From Flavobacteriaceae bacterium UBA6268 (lineage in GTDB: Bacteria > Bacteroidota > Bacteroidia > Flavobacteriales > Flavobacteriaceae), in NCBI GenBank assembly GCA_002440705.1, contig DJVA01000075.1:19151-83150 (forward strand): DNA of 64,000 nucleotides. Direction: 5' to 3'. The notes below the pieces were generated by a model. That model was given only the letters and a program-made list of their open reading frames with translations, was not told where the DNA came from and made no database searches. This document shows, piece by piece, positions 43,746 to 52,013 of the stretch. Position 1 is the stretch's first letter. Each line of letters opens with the position of its first letter. Position numbers and translations under genes: made by a program.

Positions 43746-44567
43746 CTATTGCCTTTTGCTCTTTACTGTTTTATTGAAAGGAATCCCAAGTTGAGTGGCA
43801 ATGTTTGAATCATCTGTATGATCGGAAATATCCAAACCATATACAATTTTTTCAGGATTGTCATAGACAAAGGTTCCAAAAAGGCGATCCCAAATAGATA
43901 ATATGTTTCCGTAATTGGTATCGGTCCAGGGAAGCTGGTAATGGTGGTGAAATTTATGCAGGTTAGGGGTTACAATAATGTAGCTAAGCGATTTATCCAA
44001 CCACAAGGGGAATTTAATATTGGCATGGGTCCAATAGGTAAACAATACGCTCAACATTCGGTAGAAAAAATAGAAAGAGACCGGCATACCCATGATGATA
44101 ACGGTAATAAGCGCAAAAATTTCACGCAACACAAAATCAAAAGGGTGGTGTCTTGTTCCCGTTGTAACATCCACATATTTGTCGCTGTGGTGCACAATAT
44201 GAAGCCTCCACATCCAACGTACCTTGTGAAGCAAAAAATGGACCCCGTATTGTGCTATTAGGTCCAATGCCAACAGCGATACAATGAGTTTAATCCAAAT
44301 AGGGGACTCAAAAAGGTGCAGTAGGCCAAAGCCAGATTTTTCGAGCCAAACAAATACTGCGGCTGTTGCCAATCCAAACACCACGTTGATAATAATCACA
44401 AAAGACAACAAAACAAAATTTACCTTTGCATGCCTCATTTTTTTATAGGGCAAGGAATAGAAGCGATAGTATCCTTCCAGAACCCAAAAAAACGCGATGC
44501 AAAAAACAATCCAGCCCAATTTTTGCCAAACGGGCATGAACTCAAAAAAATTCAAAAACGATTCCAT
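43746..44567 (-). CDS. Sterol desaturase/fatty acid hydroxylase family protein
   Basis: A 273-residue membrane protein with about four to five helices and the histidine boxes of the di-iron family: HFLLHKVRWMWRLHIVHHSD (H-x4-H and H-x2-HH) and HKFHHHYQLPWTDTNYGN near the C-terminus. Members hydroxylate or desaturate lipids, for example in hopanoid, ornithine-lipid or carotenoid metabolism; the substrate here is unknown. Its ATG overlaps the S41 protease stop by one base (TGATG), so they are translationally coupled. Confidence 0.88.
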   Translation of the reverse strand: MESFLNFFEFMPVWQKLGWIVFCIAFFWVLEGYYRFYSLPYKKMRHAKVNFVLLSFVIIINVVFGLATAAVFVWLEKSGFGLLHLFESPIWIKLIVSLLALDLIAQYGVHFLLHKVRWMWRLHIVHHSDKYVDVTTGTRHHPFDFVLREIFALITVIIMGMPVSFYFFYRMLSVLFTYWTHANIKFPLWLDKSLSYIIVTPNLHKFHHHYQLPWTDTNYGNILSIWDRLFGTFVYDNPEKIVYGLDISDHTDDSNIATQLGIPFNKTVKSKRQ

Positions 44568-46189
44568 CAGTTTAGAATGCGTTTGTATTTATTCGAATCG
44601 TTAAGTACAGATACGGCCTCCAGTATTTCGGGATTGTGCAAAACTTGGTACTCGTAAAGCCCTTCAGCGTAAAAATAGCGTTTTAAAATTTCATCAGAGA
44701 GAAGGGATTCAATTTCTACTTTTTTATCCAATAAGTCCTTTTGCTTCGCTTGATTGATGGCGGCAATCAGTTGATTGTAGGCAGGCTCTATACCCTTTTT
44801 TAAATGATCGTCCTCCGCACGACGCATCACTTCGGCAAGTTCTTTCTCGGTATCGGTTTCGTAGTGGAAGTTTTTCTTCTGAAGGTATTGCATGAAATCG
44901 CTAAAATCCGATTCAGAGATTTTAAACCCTTTCCAATCGTTTAATGGGTGGTTAAAGTAATAATGTGTAGCATAATCGAAAATGGCATTGTCCTTTAGTA
45001 ATGCTGTGGTAATGGGGCTAAATTTTGACGATTCGAGTTCGATGTCGGGCAAAATCCCACCACCGTCATACACTTTACGCCCACCCTTGGTTTTAAATAC
45101 ATTGTAATTTTTTGGATCTACCCTAACTGGATCGCCATTTTCATCACGATTCCAATAATCCAAAGCTTGTATGCAACGCCCACTTGGAGTATAATACCTG
45201 GAAATAGTAACTTTCAACTGCGTGCCATAAGTCAGTTTTTTTGGGCGCTGAACCAAGCCTTTTCCAAAACTTCTGGCACCTATTATCACTGCCCGATCCA
45301 AGTCTTGAAGGCTTCCAGAAACAATTTCGCTTGCCGAAGCACTTCGTCCATTAACCAGCACCACCAATGGGATTTCGGTATCTAAGGGCTCTTTGGACGT
45401 TTTGTAGGTTTGGTTGTATTTTTCAATGACCGATTTTGTGGTGACCACAACCTCGCCTTTAGGCACAAATAAGTTTACTACGTTAACTGCTTCATGCAAT
45501 AAACCCCCTGGATTTCCACGGAGGTCCAAAATGATTTTTTTGGCACCTTGGGCTTTTAAATCTTCCAATGCCGCTTTGGTTTCCAGTGTGGTCTTTTGAC
45601 TGAATTTTTGAAGCACAATGTAGCCAATATCCCCATGGATCAATTGGTAATAAGGGACTGCATGAACCTCTACTTTTTTGCGGGATAAAGTTGTGGTTAA
45701 TGCCTTTCCCTGACGGAGGTATGTAAGATTTACATTGGTCCCGGGAGCCCCTTTCAACAGCTCGCCCGCATCATCATCAAAATCGGATAGCGAGATGTCA
45801 CCAATTTTGATGATTTCATCACCCGCTTTTAAACCGGCCTCATCCGCAGGATACCCCTTAAAAGGCTCCATGATTAGAATTTTATCCTTGAGAGTGCGTA
45901 CAGAAGCACCAATTCCTGTATACGTTCCAGAATTTTTAATTCGCGCATCTTCCACCTCCTGTTCATTCCAATAGACCGTGTAGGGATCTAAGTCTTCCAA
46001 CATGCCCTTTATGGCCTTATCCATCAGGGTTGCAGGAGTGGTTTCGTCCACATAATTCATGTTAAGTTCTTTGAAAAGTGTGGTGAAGATTTCGATTTGT
46101 TTGGCAATTTCGAAAAAATCGTTCTTAAAACTAGCGGTAGTTAAAAGGATTCCTATCGCTAAAAAGGAAATGATCCATTTCTTATTCAT
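44567..46189 (-). CDS. S41 family C-terminal processing protease
   Basis: A 540-residue exported protease: N-terminal hydrophobic signal or anchor (about 5-20), a PDZ domain (about 90-165, GIGASVRTLKDKILI), then the catalytic S41 domain with the Ser in NGRSASASEIVSG (283-288) and Lys310 in SFGKGLVQRP. The long C-terminal extension (about 395-540) is helical. It would trim protein C-termini in the periplasm, like CtpA/Prc. It follows the DUF4349 gene by 12 bases. Confidence 0.92.
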   Translation of the reverse strand: MNKKWIISFLAIGILLTTASFKNDFFEIAKQIEIFTTLFKELNMNYVDETTPATLMDKAIKGMLEDLDPYTVYWNEQEVEDARIKNSGTYTGIGASVRTLKDKILIMEPFKGYPADEAGLKAGDEIIKIGDISLSDFDDDAGELLKGAPGTNVNLTYLRQGKALTTTLSRKKVEVHAVPYYQLIHGDIGYIVLQKFSQKTTLETKAALEDLKAQGAKKIILDLRGNPGGLLHEAVNVVNLFVPKGEVVVTTKSVIEKYNQTYKTSKEPLDTEIPLVVLVNGRSASASEIVSGSLQDLDRAVIIGARSFGKGLVQRPKKLTYGTQLKVTISRYYTPSGRCIQALDYWNRDENGDPVRVDPKNYNVFKTKGGRKVYDGGGILPDIELESSKFSPITTALLKDNAIFDYATHYYFNHPLNDWKGFKISESDFSDFMQYLQKKNFHYETDTEKELAEVMRRAEDDHLKKGIEPAYNQLIAAINQAKQKDLLDKKVEIESLLSDEILKRYFYAEGLYEYQVLHNPEILEAVSVLNDSNKYKRILN

Positions 46190-46201
46190 GGCTTCAGCAA
46201 T

Positions 46202-47044
46202 TTATTTGGAAGTTTTTTTTCGGCTTCTCTTGATGTATCTACGAAGCAACAAGATACCAATTAGAACAACGATAAACAAAGGCCAAAGGTATAGTAGGCC
46301 AATAAAGAACATGGAAATGCCGTCCCAACCGCCCTTAAGGGCATTGACCATTTTTTGTCCGTAGGATAGGGTTACACCAGTTTCGGCGGTTTGTTTGTAA
46401 AACTCGATGTTAACCGTACTCAGGGATACCTTGTTTTGGAGGTAATTCAAACGACCCTGCTTCGCTTCGATTTCTTCCCGGATATTGGCCAGCTCTCGTT
46501 CAATCTCGAGCATTTCTTTCACATTTTTTGCCTGTTTTAGCAATTCCAGATACCGTTTTTCCAGTTCGTGTTTTGCCTTTAGCCGGGCTTCGAGGTCTAC
46601 AAATTCTTCAGACACGTCTTGGCGGGAAATGTCCTTCTGTTCAAAATAAGGGACTCCTTCGGAAATGCCATCGATAAAGGATTGAAAATTGTCTGTGGGA
46701 ATGCGGATTACCATGTTTCGGTAGATCCGGTTGTATTGTTTTCCGGCATTGTCGCCCTGAACAAATCCTTTGTATTGCTGGGTAAGCTGGATGATGCGTT
46801 GGTGGGTTTCATCGGGTTTGGAAGATTCAAAACGAAGTTGGGCAGTTTTAATAATTTTTTGATCTTGAGCTTCAAGAGGCTTCTCGGAAATGCCATCGTC
46901 CTCCACATAAATTTCTTCTGAAAGGGGCTCGTCTTGATAATCGTAATCTGCCGAAGTTTCCGATTTTGAAAGTTGGTAATTGCCATTTCCCCCATTGGAA
47001 CAGGCCAGAAGGAAGCCAAACAAAAATAGACTGATTGTTTTCAT
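46202..47044 (-). CDS. DUF4349-like lipoprotein with membrane anchor
   Basis: A 280-residue protein: lipobox FLLACSNGG (Cys at about residue 15), a mature beta-alpha part, a long coiled coil (about 150-210, ARLKAKHELEKRYLELLKQA) and a C-terminal membrane helix (about 245-268) with a basic tail. This is the layout of the DUF4349 family, of unknown function. Its ATG overlaps the rnpA stop by four bases, an unusual pairing of an envelope protein with an RNA-processing subunit. Confidence 0.8.
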   Translation of the reverse strand: MKTISLFLFGFLLACSNGGNGNYQLSKSETSADYDYQDEPLSEEIYVEDDGISEKPLEAQDQKIIKTAQLRFESSKPDETHQRIIQLTQQYKGFVQGDNAGKQYNRIYRNMVIRIPTDNFQSFIDGISEGVPYFEQKDISRQDVSEEFVDLEARLKAKHELEKRYLELLKQAKNVKEMLEIERELANIREEIEAKQGRLNYLQNKVSLSTVNIEFYKQTAETGVTLSYGQKMVNALKGGWDGISMFFIGLLYLWPLFIVVLIGILLLRRYIKRSRKKTSK

Positions 47045-47397
47045 AAATGAAGTTGTTTAAGCAGCGCTTTTATGGAGGAGTCAATTTGGGCATACTGCGG
47101 TTTTTTTTTATCGAGATAGATAAAGATCATTACAAATTTCCTGCCGCTTTCGTTCGTTAACAAATGTTTGTGAAGCCTGTATGCTTCGCGCATCTGGCGT
47201 TTGATGCGGTTTCTCGAAACGGAAAGTTTAAAACTACGCTTGGGTACCGAGAAAGCAGCTTGGTGCCCTTGGGCTTCTTTTTCCACCATAAAAACCACCT
47301 TGATCGGAAATTTTTTTAATGCAGCGCCTTCAGCAAATAGCTGTTCAATGAGCTTGCGGCTCTTTAGTTTTTCTTTTTTATGGAAACCCAGATTCAT
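47041..47397 (-). CDS. rnpA: Ribonuclease P protein component
   Basis: A 118-residue protein of the RnpA family: the conserved segment RNRIKRQMREAYRLHK (RNR motif) contacts the RNA subunit, and AAFSVPKRSFKLSVSRN precedes it. It assists the M1 RNA in removing tRNA 5' leaders. The frame begins at ATG 47397. Unlike in many bacteria no rpmH lies upstream; instead there is a terminator and an M1 peptidase gene. Confidence 0.93.
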   Translation of the reverse strand: MNLGFHKKEKLKSRKLIEQLFAEGAALKKFPIKVVFMVEKEAQGHQAAFSVPKRSFKLSVSRNRIKRQMREAYRLHKHLLTNESGRKFVMIFIYLDKKKPQYAQIDSSIKALLKQLHL

Positions 47398-47418
47398 GCC
47401 CTAAAGATAAGAAAACAA

Positions 47419-47452
47419 AAAAGCCCTTTTGAAGTTGTTTCAAAGGGCTTTT
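47419..47452 (-). terminator. Intrinsic terminator after the M1 peptidase gene
   Basis: Stem AAAAGCCCTTT/AAAGGGCTTTT (47419-47429 with 47442-47452), loop of 12 bases, and a T-run on the minus strand. It separates the hydrolase operon from rnpA, which begins 22 bases further on and must have its own promoter in between. Confidence 0.85.
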
Positions 47453-47474
47453 GTTCTTGTAAAAATGAAGGGCC

Positions 47475-49265
47475 TTATTGATGGGTATAACTGTTATTTT
47501 CAAGATTGATATCGGCCATCAATTGCGTTTTGTCTAAGGTAATGGATTTTACTTTTTTTCCATTTGGAATTTCTAGCGAATAGGTAGGATCTGCCCATGT
47601 CCATGGATTCAAAACCTTTCTTTGGAGGGATGGAAAAGGATTGGCTTTTATTCCCCACATCATTTGGAGCGGTATGTAGAGGGACGTTTCGGTTCCGTCT
47701 TCGTAGGTAACGTACACATCCATTGGCATTGGCATGAGACCTATACGCTCTAAGGTTACCAATAGCCCATTTTCAAGATCGCTAACGGCCTTTATTCCGT
47801 AATCGATGGTATTGGTGGTCTGACACCAATCTTGAAGGTACCAGTCCAGTTCAAAACCGGTCACTTTTTCCGCAACACGGATAAAGTCATTTGGGGTTGG
47901 ATGTTTGAAGGCCCATTCTTTGAAGTAGCGTTTTAGCGTTTTGTCAAGGTTATCCTGTCCAATGACATAACCTAATTGTGACAAAAAGACGCACCCCTTA
48001 CTGTAGGCTGCAATGCCATATCCTCGATTGGTTGCGTAGCGATCGGCATGTGTGGTTAAAGGTTGTTCCTGACCACTCAAAGCTATAAAGCGGTAACCGC
48101 GGTAAGATCCTAAAAACGGATTTTCGAGACCTTCTTGCATGATTTCATTCTCTGCCCTAGCCGAAATATAGGATGTAAAACCCTCATCCATCCATTCGTG
48201 TAGACTCTCATTTGTTGCCAAAACAAACTGGAACCAGGAATGGGCCATTTCGTGGGCTGTAACGCCTACCAAACTTTCAAACTTACGTTCTCCGGTAATT
48301 AACGTACACATCCCGTATTCCATACCCCCATCACCCCCCTGTATCACAGAATACTGTTTGTACGGGTACAGGCCAACATGTTCGTTGTAATAAGCCATTA
48401 ACTCAGCCGTTTTGGGCTGAAGGTTTTTCCAGTTCTCAATAATGCTTGGGTTGTTTTGATAGTAGAAATTAAGGGTTACCCCATCGGGCCCAGGATAGGT
48501 ATCATGAATAAAGTCTGGGTCGGCAGCCCAAGTAAAATCATGCACTTTAGGTGCAACAAAGTGCCAAGTTTTGGCATTTTTTTGAAGCTGAGGTTCTCCT
48601 TGCAAATAACCGGTTCCTCCAACCACATAGGATTTATCTATCTTCAAGGTAACATCAAAATTACCCCAAACACCGTAGAATTCCCTTCCAATGTAAGGAT
48701 CGGCATGCCAGCCTTGAAAATCATATTCTGCAAGTTTTGGATACCATTGCGTCATGGATAGTGCTACGCCCTCATCATTGTTGCGGCCACTCCTCCTTAC
48801 CTGAATAGGGACTTGAGCCTCCCATTCCATTTGTAGGGTAGTGGTTTCTCCTGGCAGAATGGGTTTCTGTAACATTACTTTAAGGACAGTCCCTAACATT
48901 TCAAAAGAAATAGACTCGCCTTCTTGTTGTAGCAACGTAGGTCTAATATATCCTACCTCAGAAGGAGAAAGAGACGCAATACGATCACCTACCCTAGTAT
49001 CGGGATCGGCGATAGTTCGGGAGCGCACATCCATTTCACTTCCGGGCTGAAAGGCATTGAAATACATATGGTAAAAAACATGATTCAGCGTGTCCGGGGA
49101 ATTGTTGGTATAGCGAAGCTCCTGGGATCCTTTATATTGCCAAGTTTGCACGTCCATCTCCACGGACATGGTGTATTGTACTTCCTGTTGCCAATATCCT
49201 GTGTTGTTTTGAGCCAGTGAGGTCAATGCGAACAACAAGGCCCAAAAACAATTCATTAATTTCAT
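47475..49265 (-). CDS. M1 family metallopeptidase
   Basis: A 596-residue exported aminopeptidase-like enzyme: signal peptide ending at about residue 19 (SLAQ), an N-terminal beta domain, then the zinc site HEMAHSW (338-342) with the third ligand Glu361 in HEWMDEGFTSY. The exopeptidase motif is GGMEYG, the usual GxMEN variant. It probably digests peptides in the periplasm or outside the cell. Its ATG overlaps the S8 protease stop by four bases. Confidence 0.93.
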   Translation of the reverse strand: MKLMNCFWALLFALTSLAQNNTGYWQQEVQYTMSVEMDVQTWQYKGSQELRYTNNSPDTLNHVFYHMYFNAFQPGSEMDVRSRTIADPDTRVGDRIASLSPSEVGYIRPTLLQQEGESISFEMLGTVLKVMLQKPILPGETTTLQMEWEAQVPIQVRRSGRNNDEGVALSMTQWYPKLAEYDFQGWHADPYIGREFYGVWGNFDVTLKIDKSYVVGGTGYLQGEPQLQKNAKTWHFVAPKVHDFTWAADPDFIHDTYPGPDGVTLNFYYQNNPSIIENWKNLQPKTAELMAYYNEHVGLYPYKQYSVIQGGDGGMEYGMCTLITGERKFESLVGVTAHEMAHSWFQFVLATNESLHEWMDEGFTSYISARAENEIMQEGLENPFLGSYRGYRFIALSGQEQPLTTHADRYATNRGYGIAAYSKGCVFLSQLGYVIGQDNLDKTLKRYFKEWAFKHPTPNDFIRVAEKVTGFELDWYLQDWCQTTNTIDYGIKAVSDLENGLLVTLERIGLMPMPMDVYVTYEDGTETSLYIPLQMMWGIKANPFPSLQRKVLNPWTWADPTYSLEIPNGKKVKSITLDKTQLMADINLENNSYTHQ

Positions 49266-50938
49266 TTTCTAGACATTTTATCAGCCATGATCAAGGCATT
49301 GTACAAATTGACCATTTTTCCGGAAACGGAAATATTTCTAAATTGATCCGTATTGGAAGGGTCCCCGTCCAAAATAACGGTGGCGCTGGACGCCAAACCA
49401 CTGTCCATTAAAATGTGCTTTACTTCTTTGGCAGTCAAGGTTGGAAAATAAGAACGAATTACCGCAGCAACCCCTGCCACGGCAGGTGAGGCCATAGAGG
49501 TTCCTTGTAGGAATTCGTAGGTACTCAAAGGCGTGGTAGACCAGATTTTTACTCCTGGGGCAAAAACATCCACATTGTGCTTTCCGTAATTGCTGAAATT
49601 TGCGACCAGTTCACTTCCATATTTGTAATTCAAAGCGCCAATAGTGATGAAGGTGTCGCCCATTTCATTCATTTCACCCACCTTTTGATCGTTGGGATAG
49701 ACTTGGACCTTGTCGAGATCCAATCCTTCATTTCCGGCAGCATTCACAATAAGGACATCGTGGTCTGAAGCATATTTAATGGCATCCCAAACCCATTCGG
49801 GGTGTGGAGAATAGTATTTTCCAAAACTGGTGTTGATAACCTTGGCTCCATTGTCTACGGCATAACGAATGCCCAAGGCAATATCTTTGTCATATTCATC
49901 CCCATCAGGAACTGCCCTTACCACCAAAATTTCAACGTTATCAGCAACGCCATTCATTCCAATTCCATTATTCCTAACTGCAGCAATAATTCCAGCCACG
50001 TGGGTTCCGTGTTCTGCATCTTCTTTTTTAGGGTCTGGGCCATCCACATCGTTGTTTCCGTAAAACTTTATAGAAAAATTATCAGGATCATCGCCCAAGT
50101 TTTCCTTGCGGAAATCTTTACTGAGGTTGAAATGGGTTTCGATCCTGTTTGAAAAATAAGTGATGCCATTATTCAGTTCTTCCATCACCTCTGGAACCGT
50201 GTCGGCGTAATTTAGCATTTGGGAAAGAAGGCCAATCTGTTGTTGTTCGGTGGTTGTCGGATTTTTTAGCGCATTCAAATCGGCTACGGTATAATCTTCC
50301 TTGCCTAGCTTTGCAGCGATGGCCCGATGGGCAGGTTCAACCTGACCAAGAATTTGTTCGTATCGGGCCTTGTTTGCTTGGGTTTCCCCAAATTCCTTTT
50401 CATATTCGGCCTTGGCTTTTTTATACAACTCATATTCGGCACGATCGGCAGCGCTGATGGACGATTCTGATTTGCCGTCATACTTTGGCCCCAATTTTTT
50501 TAGGTAGCGAACATATTCCATATTCTCGCCTACGATATTTCCAAGGAAATTCCAGCCGTGGATGTCGTCGATATACCCATTTTTGTCATCATCTATGCCA
50601 TTGCCTGCGATTTCATGTGGGTTGGTCCAAATGACCTTTTTGAGGTCTTCGTGATCGATATCTACACCACTGTCAACCACTCCAACAATAACTTTCTTGC
50701 CTTTTTTGCCAGCAAGAATTTCGGCATAAGCCCTATCAACACTCATTCCGGGTATGGTGTCCATAAGCAAATCTTTGGCCCCCCAGGTTTTTAATTCGGA
50801 ATCGGTGAGGGGTGTAATTTTTAAGGGGAGGGTGTCAATATTTTCAATTGGGGTTGATACAATGGGAGACACTCCGCCACAAGAGCTCATAAACCAAGCA
50901 GAAGCCGTGGCCAAAATGGAGATTTTAAGTAGTTTCAT
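49262..50938 (-). CDS. S8 (subtilisin) family peptidase, lipoprotein
   Basis: A 558-residue lipoprotein protease: lipobox FMSSC with Cys20, then the catalytic triad Asp89 (VVDSGVDIDHEDL), His310 (HGTHVAGIIAA) and Ser481 (GTSMASPAVAGVAA), with the oxyanion Asn403 in NAAGNEG. The 220 residues between Asp and His are far more than in subtilisin (about 30) and include a charged helical insert (about 160-280). No I9 propeptide is obvious. It would act at the cell surface or outer membrane, coupled to the M1 enzyme. Confidence 0.93.
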   Translation of the reverse strand: MKLLKISILATASAWFMSSCGGVSPIVSTPIENIDTLPLKITPLTDSELKTWGAKDLLMDTIPGMSVDRAYAEILAGKKGKKVIVGVVDSGVDIDHEDLKKVIWTNPHEIAGNGIDDDKNGYIDDIHGWNFLGNIVGENMEYVRYLKKLGPKYDGKSESSISAADRAEYELYKKAKAEYEKEFGETQANKARYEQILGQVEPAHRAIAAKLGKEDYTVADLNALKNPTTTEQQQIGLLSQMLNYADTVPEVMEELNNGITYFSNRIETHFNLSKDFRKENLGDDPDNFSIKFYGNNDVDGPDPKKEDAEHGTHVAGIIAAVRNNGIGMNGVADNVEILVVRAVPDGDEYDKDIALGIRYAVDNGAKVINTSFGKYYSPHPEWVWDAIKYASDHDVLIVNAAGNEGLDLDKVQVYPNDQKVGEMNEMGDTFITIGALNYKYGSELVANFSNYGKHNVDVFAPGVKIWSTTPLSTYEFLQGTSMASPAVAGVAAVIRSYFPTLTAKEVKHILMDSGLASSATVILDGDPSNTDQFRNISVSGKMVNLYNALIMADKMSRK

Positions 50939-50950
50939 TGTTTTAAGGGA

Positions 50951-51811
50951 TTAATTAAAAAGTTCATTAAACATAAATTCTTGATCTATTCGAACACCTT
51001 TTTCGGTGTGTTTTACGGTAATAACCTGATGGTGCGCATCGTGCTCCAACAACAAATAGTAACCTTTCGTTGCCGCAACATTCAAAAAGGCTCCTTTTTC
51101 GTTAAGTGTAAGCAGCGGGCGCGTGTCGTATCCCATTACATAGGGCAAAGGGACATGACCGGAAGTTGGGAGTAAATCGGCCATAAAAACAAGGGTTTTT
51201 CCTTGGTACTCCAAGTGCGGGATCATCTGTTTTTCTGTATGGCCATCCACGAACAAAATGCCGAAATCCAATTCATTGGCCTCTAAAAAACCTGTAGAAG
51301 ATTCTTGCACAAAGTGAAGTTGTCCACTCTCTTGGATCGGCAAAATATTTTCCTTCAAAAACGAGGCTTTTTCTCGTTGATTAGGCTCGGTTGCCCATTT
51401 CCAGTGTTTGGCATTGCTCCAATAACGGGCATTTTTGAATGCTGGTTCATAACCAGTTCGGTTCTTGTTCCATTGGATGCTTCCACCACAGTGGTCGAAG
51501 TGCAGGTGCGTAAGAAAAACATCGGTTATTTCATCGCGATGGTAACCGGCCTTTTCAAGGGAGCGGTCCAAGGAAAAATCGCCCCACAAATAATAATATC
51601 CAAAAAACTTTTCATCCTGTTTTTGTCCCATGCCATTATCGATAAGCGTTAGGCGGTTCCCATTTTCGATGAGCAAACAGCGAGCGGCCATATCGATCAT
51701 GTTGTTGGAGTCGGCAGGATTGGTTCGTGACCAAAGGGATTTGGGGACAACCCCAAACATGGCCCCTCCATCAAGTTTAAAATTTCCAGCTTCTATGGGG
51801 ATTAATTTCAT
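50951..51811 (-). CDS. MBL-fold metallo-hydrolase
   Basis: A 286-residue metallo-beta-lactamase-fold enzyme. The metal site HLHFDHCGG (H-x-H-x-D-H) lies in DVFLTHLHFDHCGGSI, with later ligands in DGHTEKQMIPHL and LLEHDAHH. It resembles lactonase-like (AHL lactonase) members and could hydrolyse a lactone or ester, but the substrate is unknown. It lies 12 bases before the S8 gene and is the first of that unit. There is no signal peptide. Confidence 0.85.
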   Translation of the reverse strand: MKLIPIEAGNFKLDGGAMFGVVPKSLWSRTNPADSNNMIDMAARCLLIENGNRLTLIDNGMGQKQDEKFFGYYYLWGDFSLDRSLEKAGYHRDEITDVFLTHLHFDHCGGSIQWNKNRTGYEPAFKNARYWSNAKHWKWATEPNQREKASFLKENILPIQESGQLHFVQESSTGFLEANELDFGILFVDGHTEKQMIPHLEYQGKTLVFMADLLPTSGHVPLPYVMGYDTRPLLTLNEKGAFLNVAATKGYYLLLEHDAHHQVITVKHTEKGVRIDQEFMFNELFN

Positions 51812-51877
51812 TGGAAGCGCAAATTAGCAAAAGAGAAACACATTGGATATTAGAGTTGCCACTAATTTTCATTTATT

Positions 51878-51920
51878 TAACAAATTGTTAGAAGTATTGA
51901 CAGGATTTTTTGAAAAAATC
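51878..51920. promoter_or_regulatory. Two palindromes between the MBL and permease genes
   Basis: TAACAA-A-TTGTTA (51878-51890) has perfect six-base arms; GATTTTTT-G-AAAAAATC (51904-51920) has perfect eight-base arms. Both have a one-base centre, which suits dimeric repressor binding. They sit in the middle of the 202-base divergent region, so could control both genes. No regulator gene is adjacent. Confidence 0.35.
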
Positions 51921-52013
51921 AAATTCTTCACTCCGCCCTTCCAAAGCGAGAAAAAGCCTAAAAGGATGTTCTAAATAAATTATGTTACATTTAAAAAATA
52001 ACTAAAGCACCAA

